Assembly (NCBI RefSeq): GCF_011758655.1
Contig: NZ_JAAMPA010000002.1
Coordinates: 248,001 to 312,000, forward strand
Length of the DNA: 64,000 nt
From: Modestobacter marinus
GTDB taxonomy: Bacteria; Actinomycetota; Actinomycetes; Mycobacteriales; Geodermatophilaceae
Reading direction: 5' to 3'
The notes under the pieces are model-generated. The model searched no databases. It had not been told where the DNA came from and saw only the letters and a list, made by a program, of their open reading frames with translations. A program made the position numbers and the translations under genes. Positions 8,327 to 17,081 of this stretch are shown piece by piece (position 1 is the first letter of the stretch; each line of letters opens with the position of its first letter).

Positions 8327-9715
8327 ATGTCGTCCTCACCTGACATCGAGGGGACGGTCAGCGGCGCCCCGCCGGCGCCCGGATCGATGCCCGTCCCGGC
8401 CGGTTCGTCGACCGCGGCGCCGGCTGTCCGTCCGCCGGTCCCCGGCGGCGTCCCGCAGCTGCCGCATGCCTGCGACGTGGTCCCGTCGGGCGACGTGGCC
8501 GGGACGCCGTCGAGCACGGCAGGACCCGCACGGTCGACGCCCCGGCTGGTCGGCATCGACGCCGCGCGGGGCTTCGCCCTGGTCGGGATGATCGCGGTGC
8601 ACAACCTGGACGCCACCGACGCGGACGGCACGGCGTCGCTGGCGTGGACCCTCTCGGCGGGCAAGTCGGCGGCGCTGTTCGCCCTGCTGGCCGGGGTGGG
8701 CATCGCCTTCGCCAGCGGGGGCCGGCGGCGGCCGACGGGACGGACGTGGACCGCCCAGGCGGCGTCGCTGCTGGTCCGCGCGCTCCTCATCGGCGCGGTC
8801 GGGCTGGCCCTCGGGTACCTGGTCCCGACGGACTCCGCCGGGGTGATCCTCCCGTACTACGCCGTCCTGTTCGTGCTGGCCGTCCCGCTGCTGTCCCTGT
8901 CCAGCCGCGCCCTGGTGGTCCTGGCGACGGTGGTCGTGGTCGCCGTCCCCGGCCTCAGCCACCTGCTCCGGGCCGGCACGGAACCGGTGGTCGTCCCCAA
9001 CCTGACGTTCACCGCGCTGCTGGACCACCCGCTGCAGGCGCTGACCGAGCTGACCCTCACCGGCCAGTACCCGGCGCTCGCGTGGACGGCCTACCTGTGC
9101 GTCGGCCTCGCCCTCGGCCGCGCCGCGCTCTCCAGCCGGCTCGTCCTCGCGGGCGTGGTCCTCGTCGGTGCCGCGCTGGCCGTCGTCCCGGTGGCGGTGT
9201 CCTGGCTGCTGCTCGACGTGTCCGGTGGCCGGGCCCGGCTGGAGGAGGTGGCCCTGCAGTCGATGACGTCGGCGGAGTACGCCGACGTGGTGGCCTCCGG
9301 GTGGAGCGGGACGACGCCGACGGACACCGGCTGGTGGCTGGCCACGATGGCGCCGCACTCCGGCACGTCGCTGGACCTCGCCCACACGATCGGCGTCGCC
9401 CTCGTGGTGCTCGGGGTGTGCATCCTGCTCGGTCGCCTCACCACCTCGCTGCTGCGGCCCCTGGCCGCCGCGGGGAGCATGACGCTGACCCTCTACTGCC
9501 TGCACCTGGTCCTGCTCAGCGCCCCCGCGCTGCCCGGTGGGCCGGCGGGCTTCCTGCTGCAGGTCGCCGTCGTGGTGGCGTTCGCGCTGCTGTGGAGTCG
9601 CTCCCACGCCCGGGGCCCGTTCGAGGAGATCGTCGCGGAGGCCGCCGGTGCCGTGCGCCGCAGTGTCGCGGCCGCGGGGGCGACGGAGCACCGCGGCGCC
9701 CACCGCAGGGGCTGA
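8327..9715 (+). CDS. DUF418/DUF1624-like multi-pass membrane acyltransferase-family protein
   Basis: A 462-residue membrane protein with a proline-rich N-terminal cytoplasmic segment of about 65 residues, then roughly ten membrane helices. The first helix carries the family signature IDAARGFALVGM (R-L-x-x-I-D-x-x-R-G), shared by DUF1624/HGSNAT-type and DUF418 transmembrane acyltransferase-like proteins. Such proteins often acylate cell-surface glycans, but the donor and acceptor are unknown here. ATG 8327 has GGAGAG about 10 nt upstream; the frame is open to 8243 without signs of coding. It converges on tspO after 99 bp. Confidence 0.75.
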   Translation: MSSSPDIEGTVSGAPPAPGSMPVPAGSSTAAPAVRPPVPGGVPQLPHACDVVPSGDVAGTPSSTAGPARSTPRLVGIDAARGFALVGMIAVHNLDATDADGTASLAWTLSAGKSAALFALLAGVGIAFASGGRRRPTGRTWTAQAASLLVRALLIGAVGLALGYLVPTDSAGVILPYYAVLFVLAVPLLSLSSRALVVLATVVVVAVPGLSHLLRAGTEPVVVPNLTFTALLDHPLQALTELTLTGQYPALAWTAYLCVGLALGRAALSSRLVLAGVVLVGAALAVVPVAVSWLLLDVSGGRARLEEVALQSMTSAEYADVVASGWSGTTPTDTGWWLATMAPHSGTSLDLAHTIGVALVVLGVCILLGRLTTSLLRPLAAAGSMTLTLYCLHLVLLSAPALPGGPAGFLLQVAVVVAFALLWSRSHARGPFEEIVAEAAGAVRRSVAAAGATEHRGAHRRG

Positions 9716-9814
9716 GACAGCCGGCGGCACCCACCACCCGGCGCAGGTCCGTCCGGAGGCAGTGGGCCACAGGACGACGACCACGATCCCGAGCACCCTG
9801 GCCCGGCGGCCGGG

Positions 9815-10276
9815 TCAGGTGCGGCGGGCGATCGCCGCGGACAGCGCCGTGGCGAAGGCCGTCCACCCCGCGTACGGGACGAGCACGGCCGCTGCCGGGC
9901 TGCTGACGGCGGCTGCCCGGCGCACCAGGTCGACCGTCGAGACCGTCAGCGCCGCGCACTCCACGGTGGCCGCCCAGGGCCGGTGGGCGCGGAAGAACAG
10001 CGGGGTCCACGCGGTGTTCAGCACCAGGTTCACCGCGTAGGCGCGGGCGAACGACCGGCGGGAGGCCGGCTCGGCGTGACTGAGCACCTCGCCGGCGGCC
10101 CAGGCGGTGCCGGCGTAGAGGGCGGTCCAGACGATGCCGAAGGTCTGCGGCGGGGGATACCAGGACGGCTTGTCCAGCGACCGGAACCACCGGCTGTCGG
10201 GGTCGGTGGACAGGCCGCCGATCAGGGCGGCGGCCGCCGGACCGGCGGCCGCCAGCAGGCGCGGGCGAGCGGGCAT
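9815..10276 (-). CDS. tspO: TspO/MBR-family tryptophan-rich sensory protein
   Basis: A 153-residue protein with five predicted membrane helices. The family motif PSWYPPPQTFGIVWTALY lies between helices 1 and 2, followed by NTAWTPLFF in helix 3 and PYAGWTAFATAL in helix 5. TspO binds porphyrins and cholesterol-like ligands and modulates stress and tetrapyrrole responses. ATG 10276 (MPARPRLL) was chosen over the frame limit at 10327 because the upstream residues are not membrane-like. It ends 99 bp from the convergent DUF418-like gene and lies downstream of the hydrolase gene, from whose stop it is 57 bp away. Confidence 0.85.
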   Translation of the reverse strand: MPARPRLLAAAGPAAAALIGGLSTDPDSRWFRSLDKPSWYPPPQTFGIVWTALYAGTAWAAGEVLSHAEPASRRSFARAYAVNLVLNTAWTPLFFRAHRPWAATVECAALTVSTVDLVRRAAAVSSPAAAVLVPYAGWTAFATALSAAIARRT

Positions 10277-10333
10277 GGGTCCATCGTGGCCCGCCGGGAG
10301 CAGGGCTGCAGGGCGCCTGACCGCCACGCCGCC

Positions 10334-11545
10334 TCAGCGGTCAGGTGCAGGGACGTGCTCGTCGAGCCAGTCGAAGACCCGCTCGTTGCGCAGCCCGACC
10401 GCCGCCGGTTCGCAGTGCCCGTCGGCCCCCTCGTCGGCCGTGAAGGGCAGCAGCGTGACCGGGCAGGTGAGCGCGGCGGCCATCCGGGCGGACTGCCCGG
10501 GCCAGAACTGCTCGTGCTCGGGATCGGTGACCAGCATCGGGCAGGTGATCGCGGCCAGCTGCTCGTCGGTCAGCGCGTACTCGCGGGCGGCGGTGAAGAA
10601 GTCGAACGGCGAGGTGACCCCGTAGGGCCGCATCCGCCACCGCATCGTGGCCCGGGTCGCGGGGGAGAGCTTCAGGGCCCACGCCATGTCCCTGTCGAAC
10701 TGCTCCCGCTTCCCGTCGTCCAGCAGCCGCACGAGGAAGTGCGGGAGCTGCTGCAGCATGGTCGTGGAGACGTCGACCACCCCGGGATCGGCGACCGCGG
10801 CCGCGATGCGGTGCTCGTGGGCCGCCGCCCGGGGCACCCAGTAGCCGCCCTGGCTGATGCCCATGACCGCGATCCGGCCGGGGTCGACGTCCGACCGCTC
10901 GGTCAGGGCGTCGATGACCGGCGTCAGGACGTTCTCCCAGTCCGGGCGGAAGGTCAGGCCCTGGCGCATCAGCGCGGCGTTCTGCCCCGGGCCGTCGTAG
11001 GTCATCGCGTTCCAGCCGCGGGCGAGGGCCTCGGCGATGCCCCGGGACCAGGCTCCGACGACGGAGCCGTCACTGCCGTTGGTGTAGACCAGCGTCCGCC
11101 GGGGGGCGGTGTCGGCCGCGCGGCGGAAGGAGTACCCGGGCAGGGTCGTCCCCGCCCAGGGGATCTCGAGGCGCTCCACGGCCACGTCGCCGACGGCCAC
11201 GGTGCAGTCGACGAACCGGTCCCACGCGTGGCGGTGGGACTCCCACAGCTGCGTGGCGCCGTCGGTGGAGTCGGCCTTGTCCGACGCCTCGGACCAGTAG
11301 CCGGCGGCGCGCAGCCAGCGGGCCGCGGCGCTGCGGAGGTGCCCGGCCGCCTCGGCGGCGCGCGCCTCGCCGGCGACCCGCTCGGCGGTCGCGGACCACT
11401 GCTCGACCCAGGCGCGCGCGTCGCGGTTCGGGATCCGGTCGACGGTGGCCAGCACCTCACCGACGTCGGCCGCGCGGGACCAGGTGCTGCCGAGGACGTT
11501 CTCGACGGCGAACTGGAAGTCGTCGTCGGTGAAGAAGGCGTGCAC
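10334..11545 (-). CDS. Alpha/beta hydrolase (FrsA / dienelactone-hydrolase-like)
   Basis: A 403-residue hydrolase with a helical N-terminal lid of about 150 residues and a C-terminal alpha/beta hydrolase domain. The nucleophile elbow is GISQGG (Ser at about 250). The His is probably in GADGHCEP near the C-terminus, as in FrsA and 2,6-dihydropseudooxynicotine hydrolase. The likely activity is C-C or ester bond hydrolysis; the substrate is unknown. GTG 11545 has GGAG 6 nt upstream. Its promoter region carries the TTGGAG direct repeats also found before three other transcription units here, so it is a predicted target of the neighbouring SARP regulator. Confidence 0.8.
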   Translation of the reverse strand: MHAFFTDDDFQFAVENVLGSTWSRAADVGEVLATVDRIPNRDARAWVEQWSATAERVAGEARAAEAAGHLRSAAARWLRAAGYWSEASDKADSTDGATQLWESHRHAWDRFVDCTVAVGDVAVERLEIPWAGTTLPGYSFRRAADTAPRRTLVYTNGSDGSVVGAWSRGIAEALARGWNAMTYDGPGQNAALMRQGLTFRPDWENVLTPVIDALTERSDVDPGRIAVMGISQGGYWVPRAAAHEHRIAAAVADPGVVDVSTTMLQQLPHFLVRLLDDGKREQFDRDMAWALKLSPATRATMRWRMRPYGVTSPFDFFTAAREYALTDEQLAAITCPMLVTDPEHEQFWPGQSARMAAALTCPVTLLPFTADEGADGHCEPAAVGLRNERVFDWLDEHVPAPDR

Positions 11546-11617
11546 GTGGGGCTCCGTTCGGATCTGTCGGCGACGGGTCGTCGGGCCGGTGCCGGGACGG
11601 TCCCGCCGGCGGGCCGG

Positions 11618-11650
11618 ACTGTCCCGGCACCGGCTCCAAGACCTCTCCAA
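11618..11650 (-). promoter_or_regulatory. SARP-type operator and -10 upstream of the hydrolase gene
   Basis: Reading on the minus strand, heptamers TTGGAGA (11650-11644) and TTGGAGC (11639-11633) start exactly 11 bp apart. Nine bases downstream lies GACAGT (11623-11618), a plausible -10. SARP regulators bind heptameric direct repeats of 11-bp period placed about 8 bp before the -10. The same architecture recurs at 16902-16934, 17041-17073 and 19618-19650. Confidence 0.7.
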
Positions 11651-11675
11651 CCGGGTCGGGGCCCGGCCCGGGAGC

Positions 11676-11969
11676 TCAGGCCCGGACGGTCTCCGGGCCG
11701 GTGACCAGGTCGGCGAGGGTCAGGCGGGCGCCCGCCGCGCGGGCGCGCTCGGCCGCGGCGGGCTCCAGGGCCCGGGTGACGCCCGGCAGCACGTGGGACG
11801 TCTCGGCCAGGGCGGGCCACCGCAGCGCGTTGCGCTGGGCCTGGGTGCGTGCGGCGGAGAACAGCCGCACCGACTCGTCGGGGCGGCCGCCCATCGCCGC
11901 GACCAGGGCCCGCAGCTCGAAGGCGACGGGGCCGTCGGACGTGCCGAGGGTCAGCCGGTGGGCGATCAT
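11676..11969 (-). pseudogene. C-terminal part of the SARP regulator beyond an in-frame TGA
   Basis: This 97-codon stretch continues in the same reading frame as the SARP gene. After its TGA (11981-11979) come three sense codons and then ATG 11969. The product is a TPR-like helical segment (ELRALVAAMGG, VRLFSAARTQAQR) of the kind that ends AfsR-type proteins, and codon use does not change across the stop. No ribosome site precedes ATG 11969. Most simply it is the detached end of one gene; reinitiation, readthrough or a sequencing error are alternatives. Confidence 0.6.
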
Positions 11970-11978
11970 CCGGTCGGA

Positions 11979-14591
11979 TCAGGTCAGTGCCCGCGCGGGG
12001 TCGGCCGCCCGGAGCGCGGCGACCACCGACATCCCGGCGACGAGCAGCGCCACGTGCGCGTTGCCCAGCTGCAGGGCGCGGCGGTGCAGGCCGCTGAGCG
12101 CCTCGTCGGTGCCGAGCCCGTCGACGCTGCCGGCCAGGGTCGCGCACGCGTCGGCGAAGAGGTCGAGCTCCGGGTCCGTGCCGGTGGCGACGGCCGCGGC
12201 CCGCACCCGTCCGGCGACCTCGCGGGCGGCGTCGGGACCACCGGCCGCGACGAGCGAGTGCGTCAGCAGGGTGAGCACCTCGGCGACGACCCGCGACGCG
12301 GCGTGCCCGCTGCCGTCCAGCAGGGCGAAGGCCGCGGCGACGTGCGGCCCGGCGAGGTCGTCGTCCCCACCGGAGCAGAGGTGGTGGGCCAGGGTCAGCC
12401 GGACCAGCGCGGCCGACAGCGGGTCGGCGAGGTGCTCGTGGTCGATCGCCCGCTCCGCCCAGGCCCGCCCCTCGACCGTCTTGCTCCGGAAGTACCAGAA
12501 CGCGCCCAGCCGGCCGGCCAGCCACACCCCGTCGGCGGAGGGGCGCTCCACCAGGAGGTGCTGCAGGGTGGCGCGGACGGCGGGCAGGTCGTCGTCGAGC
12601 GCGTCGAACCAGGCCCGCTCGGTCACGTGCCCCAGCGGGGGCCGGTCCCGGACCAGGCCGGCCACCCACGCGTCCCGGCTCCGGACCAGCCGGGGCCCGT
12701 CCGCGGCCGCGGCGTGGCAGGCGTGCCCCCGGATGGTGGCGAGCTGGGTGAACCGGCTCCGCCCGCCCGGCCGGGCCGGACCCAGGGGCACCAGCAGGGA
12801 GTGGTGGACCAGCCGGGCGACCAGGTCGGCGGTCCTCCCGGCGTCCCCGTCGGTGCCGCGGTACACGCCGTCGGCCGCAGCCACGGTGAAGGGGCCGGGG
12901 AGGGCGGAGAGGCTGCGGTGCAGGGCGGCCTCGTCGGCGGGCAGCGCGGCACAGCTCTGCTCGATCGCGACGCGGACCGTCCGGTGGTGGTCGCTCCCGC
13001 GTCCCATCCGGGCCAGGGAGCTGGGGTCGGCGGTGACCTGGTGGGCGATCTCCTCCAGGGTGAACGCCCGGGCCCGGTCGGCGGCCAGCTCCAGCGCCAG
13101 GGGCACCCCGTCCACGGCGGTGGCGATCCGCACCACCGCGCTGAGCAGGCCGAGGTCCCGGCGGTCGGCACCGGTGGCCGCGAGCCGGTCCAGCAGCAGG
13201 GCGACGGCGGGGGAGGCCGTGGCGTCGCCGTCGTCGGTGGGCGGGGGCAGCGGACCGACCGGGTGGACGTGCTCGCCGTCGACCTCCAGCGGCTCCCGGC
13301 TGGTCGCCAGGACGGCGAGCCCGCCCGGCACCCGGGACCAGTCGTCGACGAGGTCGGCGACCGGGTCGAGGACCTGCTCGCAGTTGTCCAGCACCAGCAG
13401 GGCCCGCCGGTCCCGCAGGAACGCCCGCACGGCCGCTCCGGGCCGGGCGGTGTCGGCCGGCGCGAGGGCGAGGGCGGACACGACCGTGGAGAGCACCGAG
13501 CCGGCGTCCCGCGCGGCGGTGAGGTCGACGAACCAGACGCCGCCGGGGAACCGGCCGGCCAGCGTGCGGGCCACCTCGACGGCCAGCCGCGTCTTGCCGC
13601 ACCCGGCCGCGCCCACCAGCGTGGTCAGCCCCCGCCGGGGCACGGTCTCGGCCAGCCCGGCCAGCTCCTGCTCCCGGCCCACCAGCGCAGACACCCGGTG
13701 GGGGAGGTGCACCTCGACCGGCCCGCCGCCGCCAGCCGCCCCGGACCCGGGTGCCGCCGGGGAACGGACCGTCGGAGCTGCCGGGACCCAGGGTCCCGGG
13801 CCCGCGAGCGTGGGGTCCTCGGCCAGGATGCGGGCCTGCAGCTCGCGCAGCTCGGTGCCCGGCTCGAGCCCCAGCTCGTCGAGCAGCACCCGGCGGACCT
13901 CGGCGTAGCTGCGCAGCGCCTCCTCCGCCCGGCCGAGGCGGTGCTGGGCGAGCATCCGCAGCGACCAGAGCCGCTCCCGCAGCGGCGTCTCCGCCAGACC
14001 GGGGCCGAGGGCCAGCAGTGCCCGCTCCGGCGCGCCGCAGGAGAGCAGCGCCTCGGCGAGCAGCTCCCGCAGCTGGTCGCGGACCTCGGTCAGCCGGGCC
14101 ACCGCCGCCACCGCCCACGGCTCGTCCGCGAATCCGGCGTAGGGCTGCCCCCGCCACAGGGCCAGGGCCCGTTCGGCGGTGCGGCGGGCGTCCTCGGGCC
14201 GGCCCGCGGCGAGCAGCTCCCGGGCCTCGTCGGCCAGCGCGGCGAAGCGCACCGAGTCGATGGTCGCGGCGTCGGTCACCAGCCGGTAGCCGCCGAGGTC
14301 GCGGCGCAGCGTGGCCGACGGGCGGCCACGCTCGCGCTGCGGTTCGAGCGCCTTGCGCAACCGCCAGACGTGCGAGTCCAGGGTGGACGGCGACCGGGAC
14401 GGCGACTCAGCGCCCCACATGGCCTCGGACAGCGCGCCGACGCCGACGTGCTGCCCGGCGTGCACCAGCAGCAGGGCGAGCGCGGCGGCGAGCCGGGTGC
14501 CGCCCAGGCCGACCGGGACCCCGGCACGCTCGACCTCCAGGGGACCGAGGTCCCGGATGCGCAGGGCGCCGTCGGGTGTGTCGGACTGCAC
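11979..14591 (-). CDS. AfsR/SARP-family transcriptional regulator
   Basis: An 870-residue regulator. Residues 10-105 form an OmpR-type winged helix (LDSHVWRLRKAL recognition region, then GGYRLVTD). Residues 110-260 are the bacterial transcriptional activation domain (LWRGQPYAGFADEPW, LGLEPGTELRELQ). An NB-ARC ATPase follows with Walker A VGAAGCGKTR at about 326-335, Walker B LLVLDNCEQ and GVPLALELAADR, then TPR-like helices. GTG 14591 has a near-perfect AGGAGGT 6 nt upstream. The frame is cut by TGA at 11979 although coding character continues to 11676, so the product lacks about 100 C-terminal residues. Predicted targets are the neighbouring units carrying 11-bp-spaced TTGGAG repeats. Confidence 0.85.
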   Translation of the reverse strand: MQSDTPDGALRIRDLGPLEVERAGVPVGLGGTRLAAALALLLVHAGQHVGVGALSEAMWGAESPSRSPSTLDSHVWRLRKALEPQRERGRPSATLRRDLGGYRLVTDAATIDSVRFAALADEARELLAAGRPEDARRTAERALALWRGQPYAGFADEPWAVAAVARLTEVRDQLRELLAEALLSCGAPERALLALGPGLAETPLRERLWSLRMLAQHRLGRAEEALRSYAEVRRVLLDELGLEPGTELRELQARILAEDPTLAGPGPWVPAAPTVRSPAAPGSGAAGGGGPVEVHLPHRVSALVGREQELAGLAETVPRRGLTTLVGAAGCGKTRLAVEVARTLAGRFPGGVWFVDLTAARDAGSVLSTVVSALALAPADTARPGAAVRAFLRDRRALLVLDNCEQVLDPVADLVDDWSRVPGGLAVLATSREPLEVDGEHVHPVGPLPPPTDDGDATASPAVALLLDRLAATGADRRDLGLLSAVVRIATAVDGVPLALELAADRARAFTLEEIAHQVTADPSSLARMGRGSDHHRTVRVAIEQSCAALPADEAALHRSLSALPGPFTVAAADGVYRGTDGDAGRTADLVARLVHHSLLVPLGPARPGGRSRFTQLATIRGHACHAAAADGPRLVRSRDAWVAGLVRDRPPLGHVTERAWFDALDDDLPAVRATLQHLLVERPSADGVWLAGRLGAFWYFRSKTVEGRAWAERAIDHEHLADPLSAALVRLTLAHHLCSGGDDDLAGPHVAAAFALLDGSGHAASRVVAEVLTLLTHSLVAAGGPDAAREVAGRVRAAAVATGTDPELDLFADACATLAGSVDGLGTDEALSGLHRRALQLGNAHVALLVAGMSVVAALRAADPARALT

Positions 14592-14779
14592 CGGGACACC
14601 TCCTGCGAGCTGTCCCGGTGACGCGGAGCGGGGCGCCCGACCTCGGTGACGCGGGCGCCGTGGCGGCGCCCGGGGCACCGGGTGCCGGTGCTCGTCGGAC
14701 GACTGCGTACCGCATCTCCCGCGGTCGCGGTAGGCCCTTGCGCGCGGGGCAGTGCGGCGCGCACGGGCGGCCGGGCACC

Positions 14780-15529
14780 TCAGCCGGCGACCGGGTTCGG
14801 TACCGCTGGAGTCGTGCGGGGCGGCACCGCGGCGAACAGGTCGACCAGGCGGTCCCAGCGGTTGCGCCGTCCGGGCGGGAACCGTCTCCTGCTCCGGGCC
14901 GCGCGGCGGCTGCCGGGCCGGTACCAGCGGCGCGCCCACGGGGAGGCCGGGCGGGCCAGCCGGACGGCGGCGACGGCGGCGATCAGGGGGACGAACACCC
15001 CCGCCACGCCCAGCACCACCCGCCCCTTGAGGATGGCGACGACCGCGAAGCAGAGGTTGAGCAGGACGGTGAGGGCCAGCACGCCCTCGCCCCGTGACCG
15101 GTCGGCGTCGAACGGGTTGGCGCCGATGAGCAGCATCCCGCCGACGACCGCCGCGAGCAGGACCGCGTCCACCGAGCTGCGGCCCTCCCGTGACCAGTAC
15201 ACGTCCTCCAGGTGCAGCCAGAGCGCGAACTCGTCGAGCGTGAGCGCCGCGCCGGCGCCGAAGAGCGCGGCGAGCAGGCCGGCCCACGTGCCGTCCGGGC
15301 GGTAGGCGAACTCGGCGGTGCCCGTGCCCAGCAGGAGGAAGATGCCGTACACCTCGTGGTGCACGTGCACCCCGCCGACGCGGGCGTCCCGGAACGGGCC
15401 CCGGCCCGTGCGGATCGCGTGCGTGACGAACCGGGTGACCAGGAAGGTCACCAGGAAGCCCAGCACCAGCCACGCGACGAGCTCCCGCCGGCCGGTCAGC
15501 GACGGCAGCAGTTCCGGTGCCCAGCCCAC
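14780..15529 (-). CDS. Conserved actinobacterial integral membrane protein
   Basis: A 249-residue protein with about six membrane helices and a basic C-terminal tail rich in arginine. Conserved-looking polar motifs sit at membrane edges: HVHHEVYGIFLL after helix 1 and LTLDEFALWLHLEDVYW after helix 3, arranged like a His/Asp/Glu cluster that might bind metal. I know similar proteins in actinobacteria only as hypothetical integral membrane proteins. GTG 15529 was chosen because GGGAGG lies about 6 nt upstream; GTG 15535 would overlap that site. It lies upstream of the SARP gene on the same strand with a 188-bp gap. Confidence 0.65.
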   Translation of the reverse strand: MGWAPELLPSLTGRRELVAWLVLGFLVTFLVTRFVTHAIRTGRGPFRDARVGGVHVHHEVYGIFLLLGTGTAEFAYRPDGTWAGLLAALFGAGAALTLDEFALWLHLEDVYWSREGRSSVDAVLLAAVVGGMLLIGANPFDADRSRGEGVLALTVLLNLCFAVVAILKGRVVLGVAGVFVPLIAAVAAVRLARPASPWARRWYRPGSRRAARSRRRFPPGRRNRWDRLVDLFAAVPPRTTPAVPNPVAG

Positions 15530-15649
15530 GTCCACCTCCCTGCCTCGCCGCTGCAGCCTGCGGGGTGCCGCTGCACGCCGACGCCGGCGACCGGCGCCGT
15601 GGCGGGCCGGCCGACCCCCTCGGGAACCGCAGCTCCGGTCACCGCGGGG

Positions 15650-16855
15650 TCATCGTGCCGGGCCCACCGGGTCCGCGGGGGACGGCGAGGCCGCCGGCCG
15701 GGCCGGTCCGCGGCCCAGCGCGACGACCACGGCGGGGAACACCAGGACGGTGACCATGCCCGCGCCGACGAGGGCCGCGGCGTCGTCGGAGGTCATCGTG
15801 CCGCTGCGCACCGCGATCTCGGTGAGCGCGACCAGCACCGGCAGCGCCGTGGCGCTGACCAGGGCGGTCTGGCAGCGCTCGCGCCGGTCCAGGACCCGGC
15901 GGTAGACCAGCAGCACCGGGCCGCCCCGCACCGCGAGCATCAGGACCAGGAAGAGCACGAGCAAGAGCGGTGCGGCCGCGATCGCGGGCAGGTCCAGGTT
16001 CATCCCCGAGTAGACGAAGAAGAGCGGGACGAAGAACCCGTAGCCCACGGCGTCGAGCTTGGACTCCAGCTCCGGCGCGGCCTCGCCCACCCACCGGCGC
16101 AGCACGATCCCGGCGAGGAAGGCCCCGAGCACGGCGTCCAGGTGGAACCGGTCGGTCAGCGCGACCAGCGTCAGCAGCAGCAGGATCGTGCCCCGCAGGG
16201 TGATCTGCGCGGTCTCGTGCTGCCCGGCCCGGACGACGTCGGCCAGCCGGCTGCCGTCCCGGACCCCGTGCCGCAGCAGGCCGAGCAGCACCGCCAGGGC
16301 GGCGACGCCGCCCAGGGACACCAGCGCGGTGACCCGGCCCTGGCTGCCCAGGAAGACGGCGATCACCAGCACCGGCAGCAGCTCACCGACCCCGCCCGCC
16401 GCGAGCAGGTACCGCCCCAGCCGGCCATGGAGCAGGCCCTCCTCGCGCAGCACCGGGAGCAGCGTGCCCAGGGCCGTGGTGGTCAGCCCCAGCGCGACCG
16501 GGAGGAACGCCTCGACCAGCCCGGCGGCGGTGAGCAGGCCGACCACGACGGCGGCGAGCCCGAAGGAGACCGCCCAGGAGAGCAGTGCCCGCCGTCCGGC
16601 GTCCTGCCGGAACAGCCGCAGGTCCAGCTCGTAGCCGGCCAGCAGGAAGACGAACCCGAGCCCCACGTCGGCGAGCACCTGCACGCCCGCCGGCGAACCG
16701 ATGCCCAGGACGTGCGGGCCGATGACGACACCGCCGACCAGCAGCAGCACCACCTGCGGTACCGGCAACCGGGGGAGTAGCCCGACGAGCAGGGCCGCGA
16801 GCAGCGCGACCGCGGCCACGGCGGCGAGGGTGTCGATCGAGACGACGTCGTCCAC
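15650..16855 (-). CDS. Kef-type cation:proton antiporter (CPA2 family)
   Basis: A 401-residue integral membrane protein with about 12 helices and the Na+/H+ exchanger fold. Characteristic segments are VGGVVIGPHVLG, LLAGYELDL, LGAFLAGIVLRR and FFVPLFFVYSGMNLDL. It should exchange K+ or Na+ for protons at the cytoplasmic membrane. No C-terminal RCK/TrkA-N domain is present, so it is of the short type. GTG 16855 has GGGGAG upstream; the frame runs open to 17638 but overlaps the divergent gene. Its promoter carries the 11-bp-spaced TTGGAG repeats, making it a predicted SARP target. Confidence 0.85.
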   Translation of the reverse strand: MDDVVSIDTLAAVAAVALLAALLVGLLPRLPVPQVVLLLVGGVVIGPHVLGIGSPAGVQVLADVGLGFVFLLAGYELDLRLFRQDAGRRALLSWAVSFGLAAVVVGLLTAAGLVEAFLPVALGLTTTALGTLLPVLREEGLLHGRLGRYLLAAGGVGELLPVLVIAVFLGSQGRVTALVSLGGVAALAVLLGLLRHGVRDGSRLADVVRAGQHETAQITLRGTILLLLTLVALTDRFHLDAVLGAFLAGIVLRRWVGEAAPELESKLDAVGYGFFVPLFFVYSGMNLDLPAIAAAPLLLVLFLVLMLAVRGGPVLLVYRRVLDRRERCQTALVSATALPVLVALTEIAVRSGTMTSDDAAALVGAGMVTVLVFPAVVVALGRGPARPAASPSPADPVGPAR

Positions 16856-16901
16856 CCGCGCTCCCCTCGGCACCCGCGACCGGCGGCGCGGCGTGCCGCG
16901 G

Positions 16902-16934
16902 ATCCTGGTGAGGATCCCTCCAACCGCGCTCCAA
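16902..16934 (-). promoter_or_regulatory. SARP-type operator and -10 upstream of the antiporter gene
   Basis: On the minus strand TTGGAGC (16934-16928) and TTGGAGG (16923-16917) start 11 bp apart. After nine bases comes CAGGAT (16907-16902), a fair -10 hexamer. The start codon lies about 47 nt further on. Spacing is identical to the other three copies. Confidence 0.7.
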
Positions 16935-17040
16935 CGGAACAGCCTCCCGACGGCAGGTGACGGATCCGGGACACCCTGCGGCGGGCGGAGGGGGGTGACG
17001 CGTCCGACGGGTGCGGGACGCCGGGGTCGTCCAGCGGGCC

Positions 17041-17073
17041 TTGGAGCCCGGTTGGAGCGCCCGGCGGGATCGT
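17041..17073 (+). promoter_or_regulatory. SARP-type operator and -10 upstream of gene 17082
   Basis: TTGGAGC (17041-17047) and TTGGAGC (17052-17058) are identical heptamers 11 bp apart. Nine bases on is GATCGT (17068-17073). A -10 there places the transcript start at or next to ATG 17082, so a leaderless mRNA is predicted. Confidence 0.7.
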
Positions 17074-17081
17074 GACCGGCC

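Noticed and set aside
11445-15305. Very long plus-strand ORFs opposite the SARP gene
   Set aside because: They result from high GC; content is Arg/Gly/Ala without domains, while the minus strand has clear domains and an AGGAGGT start.
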